54,608 nucleotides of DNA from CAYGYG01 sp964354155 (GTDB lineage: Bacteria; Hydrothermota; Tepidihabitantia; SM23-42; CAYGYG01): the NCBI GenBank assembly GCA_964354155.1, contig CAYGYG010000019.1, positions 1 to 54,608 on the forward strand, written 5' to 3'. The notes beneath the pieces are model-generated. The model did not search any database. It was not told where the DNA came from and was given only the letters and a program-made list of their open reading frames with translations. Both the position numbers and the translations under genes were made by a program. Positions 1 to 9,573 of this stretch are shown piece by piece. Each line of letters opens with the position of its first letter. Position 1 is the first letter of the stretch.

Positions 1-1
1 G

Positions 2-217
2 TTTCTGGGTCATGCGCTGTCGATCACAGGAGATCTGACGATGGCCCAGCTTCTCGTCAGACTGACAGGGGCCATCAGGATGCTGGGCCGCACCGGAGCC
101 CGTGGTGAGACGCTCTGCACGCACTGCCTCGCCGGTCTGACCGCACCGGACCGGTTGGGGGGCGTATGCGGGATCGGCCTGAATAACTATTATGCAGACC
201 AGCAAGAGGCAGATTGA
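2..217 (+). CDS. 3' end of an unrecognised gene (possibly thiolase-like), cut by the window edge
   Basis: Frame 2 is open from the window edge to a TGA at 215-217, giving about 71 C-terminal residues. The piece has a Gly-His dipeptide followed by a Gly-Asp turn and a late Cys/Gly-rich stretch (LCTHCLAG, then GGVCGIGL). This loosely resembles the C-terminal end of thiolase-fold enzymes, but the match is weak and I do not assign a function. No other frame is a better candidate. It ends well before the promoter at 340 and is probably not part of the following transcription unit. Confidence 0.4.
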   Translation, partial: FLGHALSITGDLTMAQLLVRLTGAIRMLGRTGARGETLCTHCLAGLTAPDRLGGVCGIGLNNYYADQQEAD

Positions 218-339
218 ATGAGTGGCGCGAGCTGCGATCCAAGAACAGTGATTCGCCAAGGACACCTCCAAGTCTTCACCGACAGTGTATACAGGAACTC
301 AAAGGAGTCAAGAGGGACTTGCCCGCAGAGCTTTCGACC

Positions 340-367
340 TTGACAAGGTTCCTGTATGGACTACAAT
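340..367 (+). promoter_or_regulatory. Sigma70-type promoter for the UGA-containing propeller gene
   Basis: TTGACA (340-345) and TACAAT (362-367) are separated by 16 bp, the spacing seen at most promoters in this window. Predicted transcription start is near 374, about 110 nt before the ATG at 485. The interval 218-484 holds no convincing gene. Confidence 0.6.
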
Positions 368-484
368 ATCCTGGTATCCAGGTACAGGGGCTGAAAGACG
401 GCAAGGATTCTTGGGACCACACAGAAGGCGCCAAGATTCTGAGCTGCAGTGTGGATGGCTTTGCGGACGTAGGAGGAACGGTCT

Positions 485-2503
485 ATGAAGCAATGCTGGC
501 TACTGGTGATTATCACGTTGAATGCAGGCAGTGGTGATGGGCTGCTGATTAATGGTGATTTCGAACAACCATTAACGACCGGTTGGAGTCAGTATCTTGT
601 TCCCCCCGGCACGATCGACCGTGCGGTTGACTATGACGCTGACCCGGACTATGAAGCCCAGGTGGCCATTTACACCAAGGGTGTATACGGGAAGCTGTAC
701 CAGACCGTCACCATACCGACGATTGACCTCCGCTTCTCGATCAAAGCCAGGTTGCAGGCATTCGTCAACGAGCTCACCGGCCATTGGGCCGGCTCGTCGG
801 TATTGATCGCTTACGCCGACGGTTACGGCAGGCACCTGGGCAGCACCCGTATTTGTGCGCGGACTTCGTCATGTCCGTGGGTGAATACACCGATTCATCA
901 TCTGATCGATGCGGCGAATACCTTGTGGAACACTTACGGATTCGACGTCTGTGAGGAACTCAAGAACCTCCCCGGCGTCAACCCAGCAGCTGTCAAGAAG
1001 ATCGAAGTCTCCCTGTATTCCGAAACGTATCACTGTTGAAGTGGCATCGAAATCGCGGAGGTCTTCGCGGATGACATCGTCATTGACACCGTGGTCAACC
1101 GGCCGTACATCACCTTGACGCGTACCGGCATTCTCGGCGACCGCAACCGCAATGGTCGATTGGATCCAGGAGAGCATGCAGGCATCGTGGCATCTCTTCT
1201 CAACCTGGGGAGCCGGGCTGCAACCAATGCCGTGGGGACGCTGCGGAGCGCATCACCCTACGTGACCATAACCGACTCGCTCGGCCGATTCGGGACGGTC
1301 GGCGCGCGGGACAGCGCCGATAACGGGTCTGATCCCTTTGAGGTCATGGCCAGTCAATCCGCGCCTCCGGGGACTAATGTCGATTTCACGCTGGTTATCG
1401 CTGCGGCCGAGACGACCTGGACGTTGGATTTCTCAAGTAGCATCGGCCTTGTGCCGGGCACGATTGTCTGGGGATCAAAGCCACTCCCTAGCTTCCCACC
1501 GACAGGATTTGCCCACGGCTTGGCCTATGATCCGGCAGCCGATCAGATCTTTGTTCTCGATGCATATGGTCGCAACATCCATGTCTATTCATCGGACAGC
1601 CTCTTGACCTATCTGGGCGCGATCCCGGCGCCCGATACGTGCCTCTGTGATATCTCATACTCCGGCGATGATGATAGGTTATGGGTCACCGGTTGGGCTC
1701 GAAAGACGGTTTGGAAGATAAGCAAAGCCAACAGCACGATCTTCGCTCAATTCGCCAATCCGGCCCGTGACTGCCCGTCAGGTCTTGCCTGGGACGGCGA
1801 CAGATTGTGGCTTGCCGACCGGCGAGAGGCTCTGGGCGCAACCCAGTTGCTCTATTTGTCTGATACGCTTGGCTCGGCCACCGAGTACAAGAGCCCAATC
1901 CAGGGATACAACAACTCGCGGTGCTTGGCCTTTGACCGGACCGGAAGAACATTCATCCAGGCTCAAACCTGGTATGATTCGACCGGCACAGTCCGTGATA
2001 GCGTCGGCGTGGTCGAGTACCGGGGAGTACGACCCGCGGGGACTGGCAAGCGGTTCAAACTCTTCTCTTCATGGAACGTTAGGGGCATCGAGTTTGATCC
2101 CCGCGACGGCAGCTACTGGATAACGATTCCGCAAGCCGGCGGTACGATTGTGAACCGAATTGCGAAAGTCGCGGGGTTTCACGGTGGCACCGTCGAGGGC
2201 AGAGAGACAGCAGCTCGGACATTGAATGGCGTCACATGGCTCACGATTCGGCCCAATCCTGCCCGATCGCAGACCGTAATCCGCTATTATGTAGCGTCTC
2301 GGACTTCTATCAGCCTTGCTGTCTGTGATGCACAAGGTCGGATAGTACAGAGACTCGACTCAGGCATCAAGGATGCCGGAGCGCATGAGGTCCGTTGGCA
2401 AGGCCTGGACGAGAAAAATCGTCCTGTGGCCAACGGTGTCTATTTCCATCGGCTCAGCACTGGAGATGGCAATCTGGTTGTGAAGGTGGTATTGCTGCGA
2501 TAG
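485..2503 (+). CDS. Exported propeller protein with C-terminal sorting tail and an in-frame UGA (candidate selenoprotein)
   Basis: The ATG at 485 follows an AGGAGG site (471-476) and begins a signal peptide. A beta-sandwich-like N-terminal domain starts with a GDFE segment (about residues 20-200). An Ig-like region with a DRNRNGRLDPGE segment follows, then a six-bladed-propeller-like region (about 330-570), and finally a FlgD-Ig/type-IX-like tail with PNPAR and NGVYFHRL. The frame is interrupted once, by TGA at 1037-1039 (codon 185), directly after a Cys codon. The same frame continues without a break to TAG at 2503, giving 672 residues. A hairpin 20 nt after the TGA (1045-1073) has a GGTC loop and resembles a bacterial SECIS element. 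The protein is therefore read as one gene with selenocysteine (or another residue) at 185. A split pseudogene is the alternative. The function of the whole is unknown; it probably sits on the cell surface. Confidence 0.65.
1045..1073 (+). promoter_or_regulatory. SECIS-like hairpin downstream of the in-frame UGA
   Basis: CGCGGA (1054-1059) pairs with TTCGCG (1064-1069), with one G-U pair, around the loop GGTC (1060-1063). CATC (1045-1048) pairs with GATG (1070-1073) across a five-base bulge on the 5' side. The loop starts 20 nt after the UGA. In known bacterial SECIS elements the apical loop lies roughly 16-37 nt after the UGA and has a G in its first two positions; this hairpin fits both. The pairing was worked out by eye. 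Confidence 0.5.
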
Positions 2504-2672
2504 TTGACGGCAAATGGACATTCGAGATTCTGTCATCGCGCAGAAGAGTCGCACAATGGGTGGCGGTGCAGCACCGGCCCTGTTGTTTGTTGCGCAGTCG
2601 TACGAATAGCCACCTCATCAGAAAGGCAGGAGGGCACACGACATCCGCTGACGCTGACTATGCACAAAACCA

Positions 2673-2702
2673 TTGACAAGCCAAGGGGGGGGGGTGTATA
2701 AT
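2673..2702 (+). promoter_or_regulatory. Promoter with a G10 tract in the spacer (candidate phase-variable)
   Basis: TTGACA (2673-2678) and TATAAT (2697-2702) are perfect consensus hexamers, separated by 18 bp. The spacer contains ten consecutive G (2685-2694). Loss or gain of G by slippage would change the spacing. Most promoters here use 16 bp, which would need eight G. Apart from this promoter the 2504-2828 gap shows no gene. Confidence 0.75.
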
Positions 2703-2828
2703 GCGGCGGAGAAAAAGACAGTGGGCATGTCTACAAAAACCGGTACGCGAACGATAAAGGATGCGGGTTTCGGCGGAAACACAGCACCGAGAGTACTAGG
2801 GTGGTCGATTCGTAGACTAGGAGCAAAT

Positions 2829-5800
2829 ATGAGAAGGACCCTGCTGCTGACGGTTTTTGTTTCTATCGGTACTCTTCACGCCAGTTGGGATCTACAGTGG
2901 CACGACGTCAATCGCTGGCGTCTTCCCTTCACGAACTATGGCATGTTCGGCATGTATCAGGGAAAAGCCGGCGCGGAGTGGCCGCAGGGAAGTGGCCACA
3001 CGTATGTGTACGGTGCTGGTCTCTGGATCGGCTGCATCAAGAAGAATCAAGATGGTAGCTATGACACACTTGTCACTGAAGGCTACAATCTAGATGTCGA
3101 AGGTAGCGAAATGTCGCCCGGTTATATCGGCCAGAAAACCGGTGACATGAATGCGAAAATTTACGTTTATCCAGTTGACTGGCCGCTGCCCAGAGATATT
3201 TTCCCCATGGCTCCGTCGGAAAACAAATCTAGTCAAGATGCGTGGATGGTCTACAACGATAACAATTCCGTCTATCACATGCCCTATGATACACGGCCGA
3301 TTGGCATTGAAGTATACCAAACCAACTATGCGTGGACTTTTTCCTATCTCCAGGATATGGTCTTCATGAGATTCGAAGTAAAGAATAAATCTCCTGATAC
3401 TCTTCATAAACTCATACTCGGTATCTGTGCCGACAATGATATCGGAAATCCCCTTGACGAGGTCAATTGGGTGCAGCGATATTCAAGATATGTCAGCGGG
3501 AATGAGACTCTTACGGGCTGCTTCAACCATGGGTATACCGAGGATATATACTATCTGCCGGGATGGGAGCGCGTCGCCTATAAGCTCCTTCATAGCCCTT
3601 ATGCCCTGGCTGACAACATAGACAACGACCGCTGGGAAGATAGTGTCCTGTACCGGTCGTCATACCCTGGATCCATCGTTGACACGCAAGAGACGAGTGA
3701 GGCTTTTTTCAGAGCGAACATTCCGGCCGATAAGTGGGATGCTGATGGTGATGGAGTAGCGGACTGGCAGGACGAGAGTTGCATAGAAAAGCGCGGCATA
3801 ACTTCGTTCAAATCCTTCACCTCAGAGGATGCACCGAAGGAGGACTGGGCAAGGTACTTAGCCATGGCGGGCTATAACTACATAACAAGAGTATACGAGC
3901 CTTATGATAGACGCGCGATGGCCGGGTCGGATTATAATTTTGTGCTGAGCTCTGGGCCTGCCACTCTGGCGCCAGAATCATCTGCCGTCCTTCTGATTTC
4001 CGTGATGGCGGCGAAACACACGCGGAACGATCCAAAGGATCTCAGAATGAAGAGCCTGTTCGCCCAATATATCTATGACCACAACTGGCTCATACCGACT
4101 GCGTCGCCATCACCTAGTTTGGTCTGCGTTCCTGGCGATCACAAAGTGACCTTGCTGTGGGACAATCTGTCCGAGATGACGCCGGACCCTTACGCCCGGC
4201 TCGTGTCAGATCCAAACCGCAGCAATTATGAACCATTCTACAAGAAGTATGACTTCGCCGGTTATCGTGTCTGGCGGAGCTACACCGGCAAAGGTGTTAA
4301 CTGGCAACTGATCGGGAGCTTTGATAGGGCCGACGGTGACACTTTTACGTACTCTGACGACTTCGCGGTACCGGAATCAATCAAAATCATCGCCAATGAC
4401 AATGGCTTGGGTTACGTACTCACTGATACGGCGGTCAGAAATGGTTTCACGTACTATTATGCCGTAACCGCCTATGACCATAACTACTTGAAATCACCTG
4501 ACACCCTCAATCCTACGCCAGTACCGGTAATCTTTGAAAGCGGTCGCAGGGTCTTTGCTACTTCCCCCCGGACCGATGCCGCCGGGATCAGATTCTCCCC
4601 ACCCCAGTTTCTGCAGGCAAGGATGACGAGCGGCAATCCACGAGCTCAACTGGCAATCAATGCGGCCTTCCTCAATCCCTACATGTCGTTGCCGAGATAC
4701 GCTCTCGCCTTCGATCCACTGATGAACGACTCCTCCGACTACCGCTTTCTGAGTGTGATTGACGAGAGCACCGGTACTGCCTCGTACTATGCACATCCCA
4801 TCTACAAATGGGTGCTGAGCAACGATTCCCTGGCGGACTCCATGCTCACTGGCTTCTATCTGCCCAGGACCAAGAACCCGGCTGACTATGCCTATGCCTT
4901 GGACACCGTGCGTTTGCCCATCTTCAAGAATGATGGTGTACAACTCAGTTTTGTCTTCGACCATAGACTGACTCCGGGTGATTCGACCTACTTCAAGGAG
5001 ATCAGGCTGGTGGTAAATAATGGCAACTATCCGGCCACCTGGCCAACGCTGACCACGCTCGAGGTCGCCGAATTGCCGTATACAGCCTGGGCCTTCTCTG
5101 GTGAGGAGTACGAGATCCGGTGGAAAGCCCACCCGCAGGGCGGTATCACCTGTGATATCTTGGAGGTGCGAACCGATCGGTTTTTGCCGTACACGCCGTG
5201 TTCCTTGAGTGGTCAAATCGAGATAATCCGCGAAGAGGCCAACAGGGTGGCTGCGCAGGCCCATGGATGGTTTTTCCGCGGCGGCAAATGGCCTGGTATA
5301 AACCGCTTTGTGCCGACCGACACCCTCCACCGAGAAGGCCTGGGCCGCGGCACCAAGTATGTATACCTGGCTGGTCTGAGATTTGCGATGAAACAGGCCG
5401 GCTTGTCGCTCGCGCCAGGTGACCCTTTGCCGGCACCGGGCGACATCTGGCGGGTCTATGTGGACGACAGTCTCAGGATTCCACCCTTGCAGACCTATGA
5501 AATCGACATCATCCCGGGTTGGATGGAGACCATTCGCATGTCGAGGCTCAACGTGAAGGTTGTCCCAAATCCGTACTTGGCCACCAACGAGTGGGAGAAG
5601 TCGCAGTTGGAGCGGAAGCTCAAATTTATCAACCTGCCGCCCGAATGCACGATCCGCATCTTCACGACCAACGGCGAACTGATCCGGACCTTCAAGCATA
5701 ACCAGCGAGTCAGAGGCTCGGCCCAACCCAGTGAACTGGGTGGTGACGAGTGGTGGGATCTAAGGACCGAACACAACCGGGTAGTCTCGAGCGGGATCTA

Positions 5801-5864
5801 CATCTTCCATGTCTACTCCAAAGATGTGGGCGAACAAGTCGGAAAGTTTGTGATCATCCGGTAG
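2829..5864 (+). CDS. Large exported surface protein with C-terminal sorting tail
   Basis: The ATG at 2829 is preceded by AGGAGC and starts a clear signal peptide (MRRTLLLTVFVSIGTLHA). The frame is open further upstream, but that part overlaps the promoter and is unlikely to be translated. The 1011-residue product has no catalytic motif that I recognise. It is rich in Tyr, Trp and Asp. Near residue 300 it carries a calcium-loop-like DADGDGVADWQD segment, and a fibronectin-III-like region lies in the middle (about 430-560). The last 90 residues form a FlgD-like/type-IX-like tail with VVPNPY and SSGIYIFHVYS. It lies 67 bp upstream of a TonB-type receptor gene and is probably co-transcribed with it. 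Function is unknown; an outer-surface role follows from the signal peptide and tail. Expression may be phase-variable through the promoter. Confidence 0.8.
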   Translation: MRRTLLLTVFVSIGTLHASWDLQWHDVNRWRLPFTNYGMFGMYQGKAGAEWPQGSGHTYVYGAGLWIGCIKKNQDGSYDTLVTEGYNLDVEGSEMSPGYIGQKTGDMNAKIYVYPVDWPLPRDIFPMAPSENKSSQDAWMVYNDNNSVYHMPYDTRPIGIEVYQTNYAWTFSYLQDMVFMRFEVKNKSPDTLHKLILGICADNDIGNPLDEVNWVQRYSRYVSGNETLTGCFNHGYTEDIYYLPGWERVAYKLLHSPYALADNIDNDRWEDSVLYRSSYPGSIVDTQETSEAFFRANIPADKWDADGDGVADWQDESCIEKRGITSFKSFTSEDAPKEDWARYLAMAGYNYITRVYEPYDRRAMAGSDYNFVLSSGPATLAPESSAVLLISVMAAKHTRNDPKDLRMKSLFAQYIYDHNWLIPTASPSPSLVCVPGDHKVTLLWDNLSEMTPDPYARLVSDPNRSNYEPFYKKYDFAGYRVWRSYTGKGVNWQLIGSFDRADGDTFTYSDDFAVPESIKIIANDNGLGYVLTDTAVRNGFTYYYAVTAYDHNYLKSPDTLNPTPVPVIFESGRRVFATSPRTDAAGIRFSPPQFLQARMTSGNPRAQLAINAAFLNPYMSLPRYALAFDPLMNDSSDYRFLSVIDESTGTASYYAHPIYKWVLSNDSLADSMLTGFYLPRTKNPADYAYALDTVRLPIFKNDGVQLSFVFDHRLTPGDSTYFKEIRLVVNNGNYPATWPTLTTLEVAELPYTAWAFSGEEYEIRWKAHPQGGITCDILEVRTDRFLPYTPCSLSGQIEIIREEANRVAAQAHGWFFRGGKWPGINRFVPTDTLHREGLGRGTKYVYLAGLRFAMKQAGLSLAPGDPLPAPGDIWRVYVDDSLRIPPLQTYEIDIIPGWMETIRMSRLNVKVVPNPYLATNEWEKSQLERKLKFINLPPECTIRIFTTNGELIRTFKHNQRVRGSAQPSELGGDEWWDLRTEHNRVVSSGIYIFHVYSKDVGEQVGKFVIIR

Positions 5865-5931
5865 ACCGAATGCGCTGAGTGAATCGTCATGGTTTGCAGC
5901 ATCGGGGATCGTGAGATAAACAGGAGGACTC

Positions 5932-8478
5932 GTGCTTAATCTGCTATTAACGATACTTCTGATCGGCAGCAACTACGGCAAGATTCAAGGCACGGTGACT
6001 GACGAGGAGACCCGCGAACCACTGCCTTATGTGACCGCGGCGGTCTTAGCCACGGACCTTGGTGCCTTGGCCGACGAGAGCGGCAGGTTTTTCATCCTTT
6101 ACGTACCGTCCGGCCGTTACACAGTCAAAGTCTCATGTGTGGGCTATCAAACAAAGTTGATCGAGAACGTGATCGTTGAGACTGACCAGATTGCCCGGCT
6201 CACGGTTTCGCTCACCAAGCAACTGATTCAACTGGAGCCGATTGTCGTGACGGACAAGGCCCCACCGATCCGCAAGGAGATGGTCGCGCCGACCTTCAGC
6301 ATCAAGCGAGCGGACCTTCAGATACTACCTTTTGATGCGCAGACCGGGGTAGTGATGTTTCAGCCTTCAGTGGTCAATTTCGATACCGCGATACACGTTC
6401 GCGGTGGACGTGCCCATGAAGTCCTTTACATGATCGACAATGTTTCGATTGTTGACCCCCAGACCGGTGACCTGGCCATCAATACTTCAAGAGGGATTCT
6501 TGACGAAGTGGTCTTCATGCCGGGCGGTTTTGACGCCGAATACGGCCGGGCGATGTCCGGAGTCATCAACGTGATAACGGCGCGGCCCTCAGACCGACTG
6601 AGCCTGAGAGGTTTTGCCCGCACCGAAAGAATCATGCCTTTCTACTATGATTTCGGCTACGAGAATTATCAAGCTGCGCTCCACCTGCCGGCCTCGAAGA
6701 AGGCACGAGGCTTCATATCATTCGATGTCATGCACACCAACGACTGGGACCCGAAACTCTTCATCTTGCCCCATAAGGAAAGGGATGACTATTCAGTGTA
6801 CGGAAAGTGGGTGTTTGCCCTGCCGGCCAAAACGCGACTGACGGCAAGTGGTGCAAGATCGATGTCAAAATTCGACCGGTATAACAGCCAGTGGAAGTTT
6901 CGGCTCGACCACTATCGGTCAGACATGAGGGTGGGCGACCTTGAAGCCCTGAATCTCGTCTATTTACCAAGTTCTAAGTACGCACTGAACCTAACCTTGA
7001 GCCGGCTCTCTTCCGAATGGACCTACGGGGTCAAAGAAGCGGACGCCGGGGTATTCGGGCGTTTTACGTTCAAAGATCCAGCCGCGTTGCAGTGGCCTTT
7101 TACTCAGAGCCCGAATAATCCCTTTGGCGTCCACAGCCATGACTATTTTTATTCCGAAGGCGATTATTCAGAAAGCCGGGATAAATCGTCCCAGGTCATA
7201 AAAACCGCCCTCTCAACCAACCTGCAGGTACACAGATACCACGCGGCCAAGGCTGGGGTGGAATATTCTCTGTTCGACCTGCGGAATTACACAAGTTTTG
7301 TGAGTGACAGCCTGCATAGTCTTATAGACGAGTATCAATTCCGGCCCAGGGAGTTTTCAGCGTATATTCAGGATGACATTGACTACAAAGGCATGTACTT
7401 GAAGTTGGGCTGCCGTTACGACTATTATGGTGTGGACATTGAGACAATAGGACCCAAGATGGCAGTCTCACCCCGGATCGGGTTTTCCGTTATGATAAGC
7501 GAGAAGCTCCTACTGCGAACCAATTTTGGTCTGTATGCCCAGCCGCCGCTTTATGATCAATGTTACAGCAGTCTGAGTCTCTTGCCTTTCCCGTCATATT
7601 TGACCCAGCCACCGATTGTGGGCAATCCTGATCTAAGACCGGAGAAGACGAAGAGTTTTGAAATCGGGATCCAGGGCGAGGCACGAGAGAATCTTTCGAT
7701 CGCATTTAGTACTTTCTACAAAGACGTAACCGATCTGCTTGGTACAAGGCTGAATCTTGCCTATCCGAGGAATTACGTGACCTATTTCAATGTTGAGGAA
7801 GCCAGTATTAATGGTATTGAGGCAATCCTCGATTTTAAGAGTCACGTATTCTCGGGAAAACTCTCGTATGCACTATCATATGCCAAAGGTACGAGTTCGT
7901 CCGCCGAGGAAGTATACGATATCTATTATCGGGAGCAACTCGATCCCACGATAGAGTTGCCGGCAACGGAGTACTTCCTTGACTTTGACCAGCGCAATCG
8001 AGTCTTCATCCAAGGCGTGATCAACCTGCCGCTTGATACAAGAATGTGTCTATTAGGCTATTTTGGAGACGGTTTCCCCTACACACCGGTTGGGCCCGAA
8101 GGCAAGTTGGAGGAAAGAAATATCTTGAAGCTGCCATTCAACCGACAGATAGACTGTCTGGTCCTAAGATCATTTAAAATCGGCAAACTATCTCTGAACG
8201 TCAACTTAGAAGCGCTCAATCTGCTCGACATGCGATATAACATCGCCCCGGTGCGCCCGCTCATCCCTGAGGACGAAATCCAGCCAAGCGATTTCAATCG
8301 TTACTACACGATATGGCATGTCTACTATCGTCCGGCCGCGGACCGCAATCACGACGGGATCGTTACCCCAGGCGAGTACTACGATGCCTTCAGGGACATG
8401 AACCGGGAGTCTGATGACTGGCCCAACTGCTACACGTCACCGAGAAGAGCACGTATCGGCATAACATTGGAGATCTAG
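5932..8478 (+). CDS. TonB-dependent receptor with carboxypeptidase-regulatory-like N-terminal domain
   Basis: A GTG at 5932 follows AGGAGG (5922-5927). After a short signal peptide comes a carboxypeptidase-D regulatory-like domain (about residues 17-100, starting KIQGTVTDEETREPLPYV). The plug domain follows (about 105-215), with the VRGGRAHEVLYMIDN and MSGVINVIT signatures typical of SusC/TonB-receptor plugs. The remainder is a beta-barrel with alternating aromatic strands. It ends in ARIGITLEI, and the terminal hydrophobic residue is compatible with outer-membrane insertion. The length (848 aa) is normal for the family. The substrate cannot be told from sequence. The flanking exported proteins (upstream surface protein, downstream small lipoprotein-like protein) suggest one outer-membrane unit. 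Confidence 0.88.
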   Translation: MLNLLLTILLIGSNYGKIQGTVTDEETREPLPYVTAAVLATDLGALADESGRFFILYVPSGRYTVKVSCVGYQTKLIENVIVETDQIARLTVSLTKQLIQLEPIVVTDKAPPIRKEMVAPTFSIKRADLQILPFDAQTGVVMFQPSVVNFDTAIHVRGGRAHEVLYMIDNVSIVDPQTGDLAINTSRGILDEVVFMPGGFDAEYGRAMSGVINVITARPSDRLSLRGFARTERIMPFYYDFGYENYQAALHLPASKKARGFISFDVMHTNDWDPKLFILPHKERDDYSVYGKWVFALPAKTRLTASGARSMSKFDRYNSQWKFRLDHYRSDMRVGDLEALNLVYLPSSKYALNLTLSRLSSEWTYGVKEADAGVFGRFTFKDPAALQWPFTQSPNNPFGVHSHDYFYSEGDYSESRDKSSQVIKTALSTNLQVHRYHAAKAGVEYSLFDLRNYTSFVSDSLHSLIDEYQFRPREFSAYIQDDIDYKGMYLKLGCRYDYYGVDIETIGPKMAVSPRIGFSVMISEKLLLRTNFGLYAQPPLYDQCYSSLSLLPFPSYLTQPPIVGNPDLRPEKTKSFEIGIQGEARENLSIAFSTFYKDVTDLLGTRLNLAYPRNYVTYFNVEEASINGIEAILDFKSHVFSGKLSYALSYAKGTSSSAEEVYDIYYREQLDPTIELPATEYFLDFDQRNRVFIQGVINLPLDTRMCLLGYFGDGFPYTPVGPEGKLEERNILKLPFNRQIDCLVLRSFKIGKLSLNVNLEALNLLDMRYNIAPVRPLIPEDEIQPSDFNRYYTIWHVYYRPAADRNHDGIVTPGEYYDAFRDMNRESDDWPNCYTSPRRARIGITLEI

Positions 8479-8496
8479 AATGATCTTCAGGGAGAA

Positions 8497-8964
8497 ATGA
8501 TGAGAGCATTCCTCGTCAGGATAATGTCGATTTTCCCTGTGTTACTTGCCCTGGCTTCAATCTTTTCGAGCCAGTGCAAACTGCCTTGGGGCTATGAGCC
8601 GGATCGTGATTCGCTGACCGAGCCACCCGATCCGCCGAGGATTCTTGAACCCAGACCTGACACCACCCTATGGTGGGCGGCGCCGGGTTTGCCCACAGTG
8701 AATTTTGAATGGACGGTTGTCACTGGTTGCGACTATCACGAGATTGATTGCGACACCTCAGGGAATTTCCTTACACCTTCCGGCAACCCTTACAGAATCG
8801 TAGTTACGGCCGTCAGTCCGCCAAAAGTGGTTCAGAGTTTTGTAAGGGAACCTATAAGGAAATATTACTGCCGAATCAGAGCGGTGAGAAGAGAATGGCG
8901 CAACGGCGCTACCGACTGGTCACAGAGCAGGAGCTTTGTGTTGCGAAATCAGCCAGGCTGGTAG
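8497..8964 (+). CDS. Small exported lipoprotein-like protein
   Basis: The gene lies 18 bp after the receptor gene, behind a weak GGGAG site. The start may be the ATG at 8497 or the adjacent one at 8500. The 155-residue product has an N-terminal hydrophobic segment ending near SSQC, which is only an approximate lipobox. A Pro-rich linker follows, then one fibronectin-III-like domain (hydrophobic strands around residues 65-145, with YYCRIRAV). Its position makes it the last gene of the receptor unit. No specific function is recognised. Confidence 0.65.
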   Translation: MMRAFLVRIMSIFPVLLALASIFSSQCKLPWGYEPDRDSLTEPPDPPRILEPRPDTTLWWAAPGLPTVNFEWTVVTGCDYHEIDCDTSGNFLTPSGNPYRIVVTAVSPPKVVQSFVREPIRKYYCRIRAVRREWRNGATDWSQSRSFVLRNQPGW

Positions 8965-9573
8965 AAAAACGGCGTCTGCATATCAAGCACGCCGCGCAAA
9001 TCGTGCCAAAGAAACCATCACGTCGTACAATCGATACATGTCCATGGCCGCTCGAGATCCTCCTTCGTCTGAGCGAGCAACTGCAGGGCAGTGGGTGCGC
9101 GCAGTTTTCATCCTAGAGGCACGAGTATCGTGAGAGCAACAAGGGCCGGCAAGAATATGGCCGGCCCTTGTTGCTGTGCCAACTTTGTGCCGAAACGGAT
9201 GATTACAGACAAAACCTTCAGGAAAGCAGAAGTCCGTAACTCCCGTTGTAACTGTAGTTATGGAGGTATCGAGGAATTTGGGGGAGGGTGTTTCTGCGGA
9301 TCCGGAGTCCGCCGCTCGATTCAGCCTGCCCCGTTAAATATGCGCTGAAACATAACAAGGTCTAATTTCAGCGTCCTTTGTACGTCTTGATATCAGGGAA
9401 CGCTGGCATAGATTGCCGGGCGCCTCGTCTTCGGGAGTTGAGTACTTTGTTCTGAGATCCCTACAGCTTACGGCCACCGGCTTTATTTCGTCATTTAGTC
9501 AATTAACGAAATGACAACATGACAAGGCAATTCGGAGTCCCATGGAATGGGACAGCGATCTGCGACGCGCCGG
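8965..9573. other. Intergenic region without a convincing gene
   Basis: This 609-bp gap lies between convergent genes. It holds the long hairpin at 9135-9175 and otherwise only short ORFs without ribosome binding sites or recognisable domains. A short inverted repeat (GTCATTT ... AAATGAC, about 9491-9516) is visible; I give it no function. Confidence 0.5.
9135..9175. terminator. Long perfect hairpin, probable bidirectional terminator
   Basis: Sixteen uninterrupted base pairs (9135-9150 with 9160-9175) enclose a nine-base A/T-rich loop. The hairpin sits between convergent transcription units. No T-tract follows, so termination by this hairpin is likely but not certain. Confidence 0.6.

Noticed and set aside
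214..537. A 107-codon ORF from a TTG codon in the first intergenic region
   Set aside because: It contains the promoter at 340 and overlaps the signal peptide of the next gene in another frame; no ribosome binding site or domain is seen.
4494..5726. A 410-codon minus-strand ORF
   Set aside because: It is a shadow of the surface protein gene at 2829-5864, with no domain, signal peptide or ribosome binding site.
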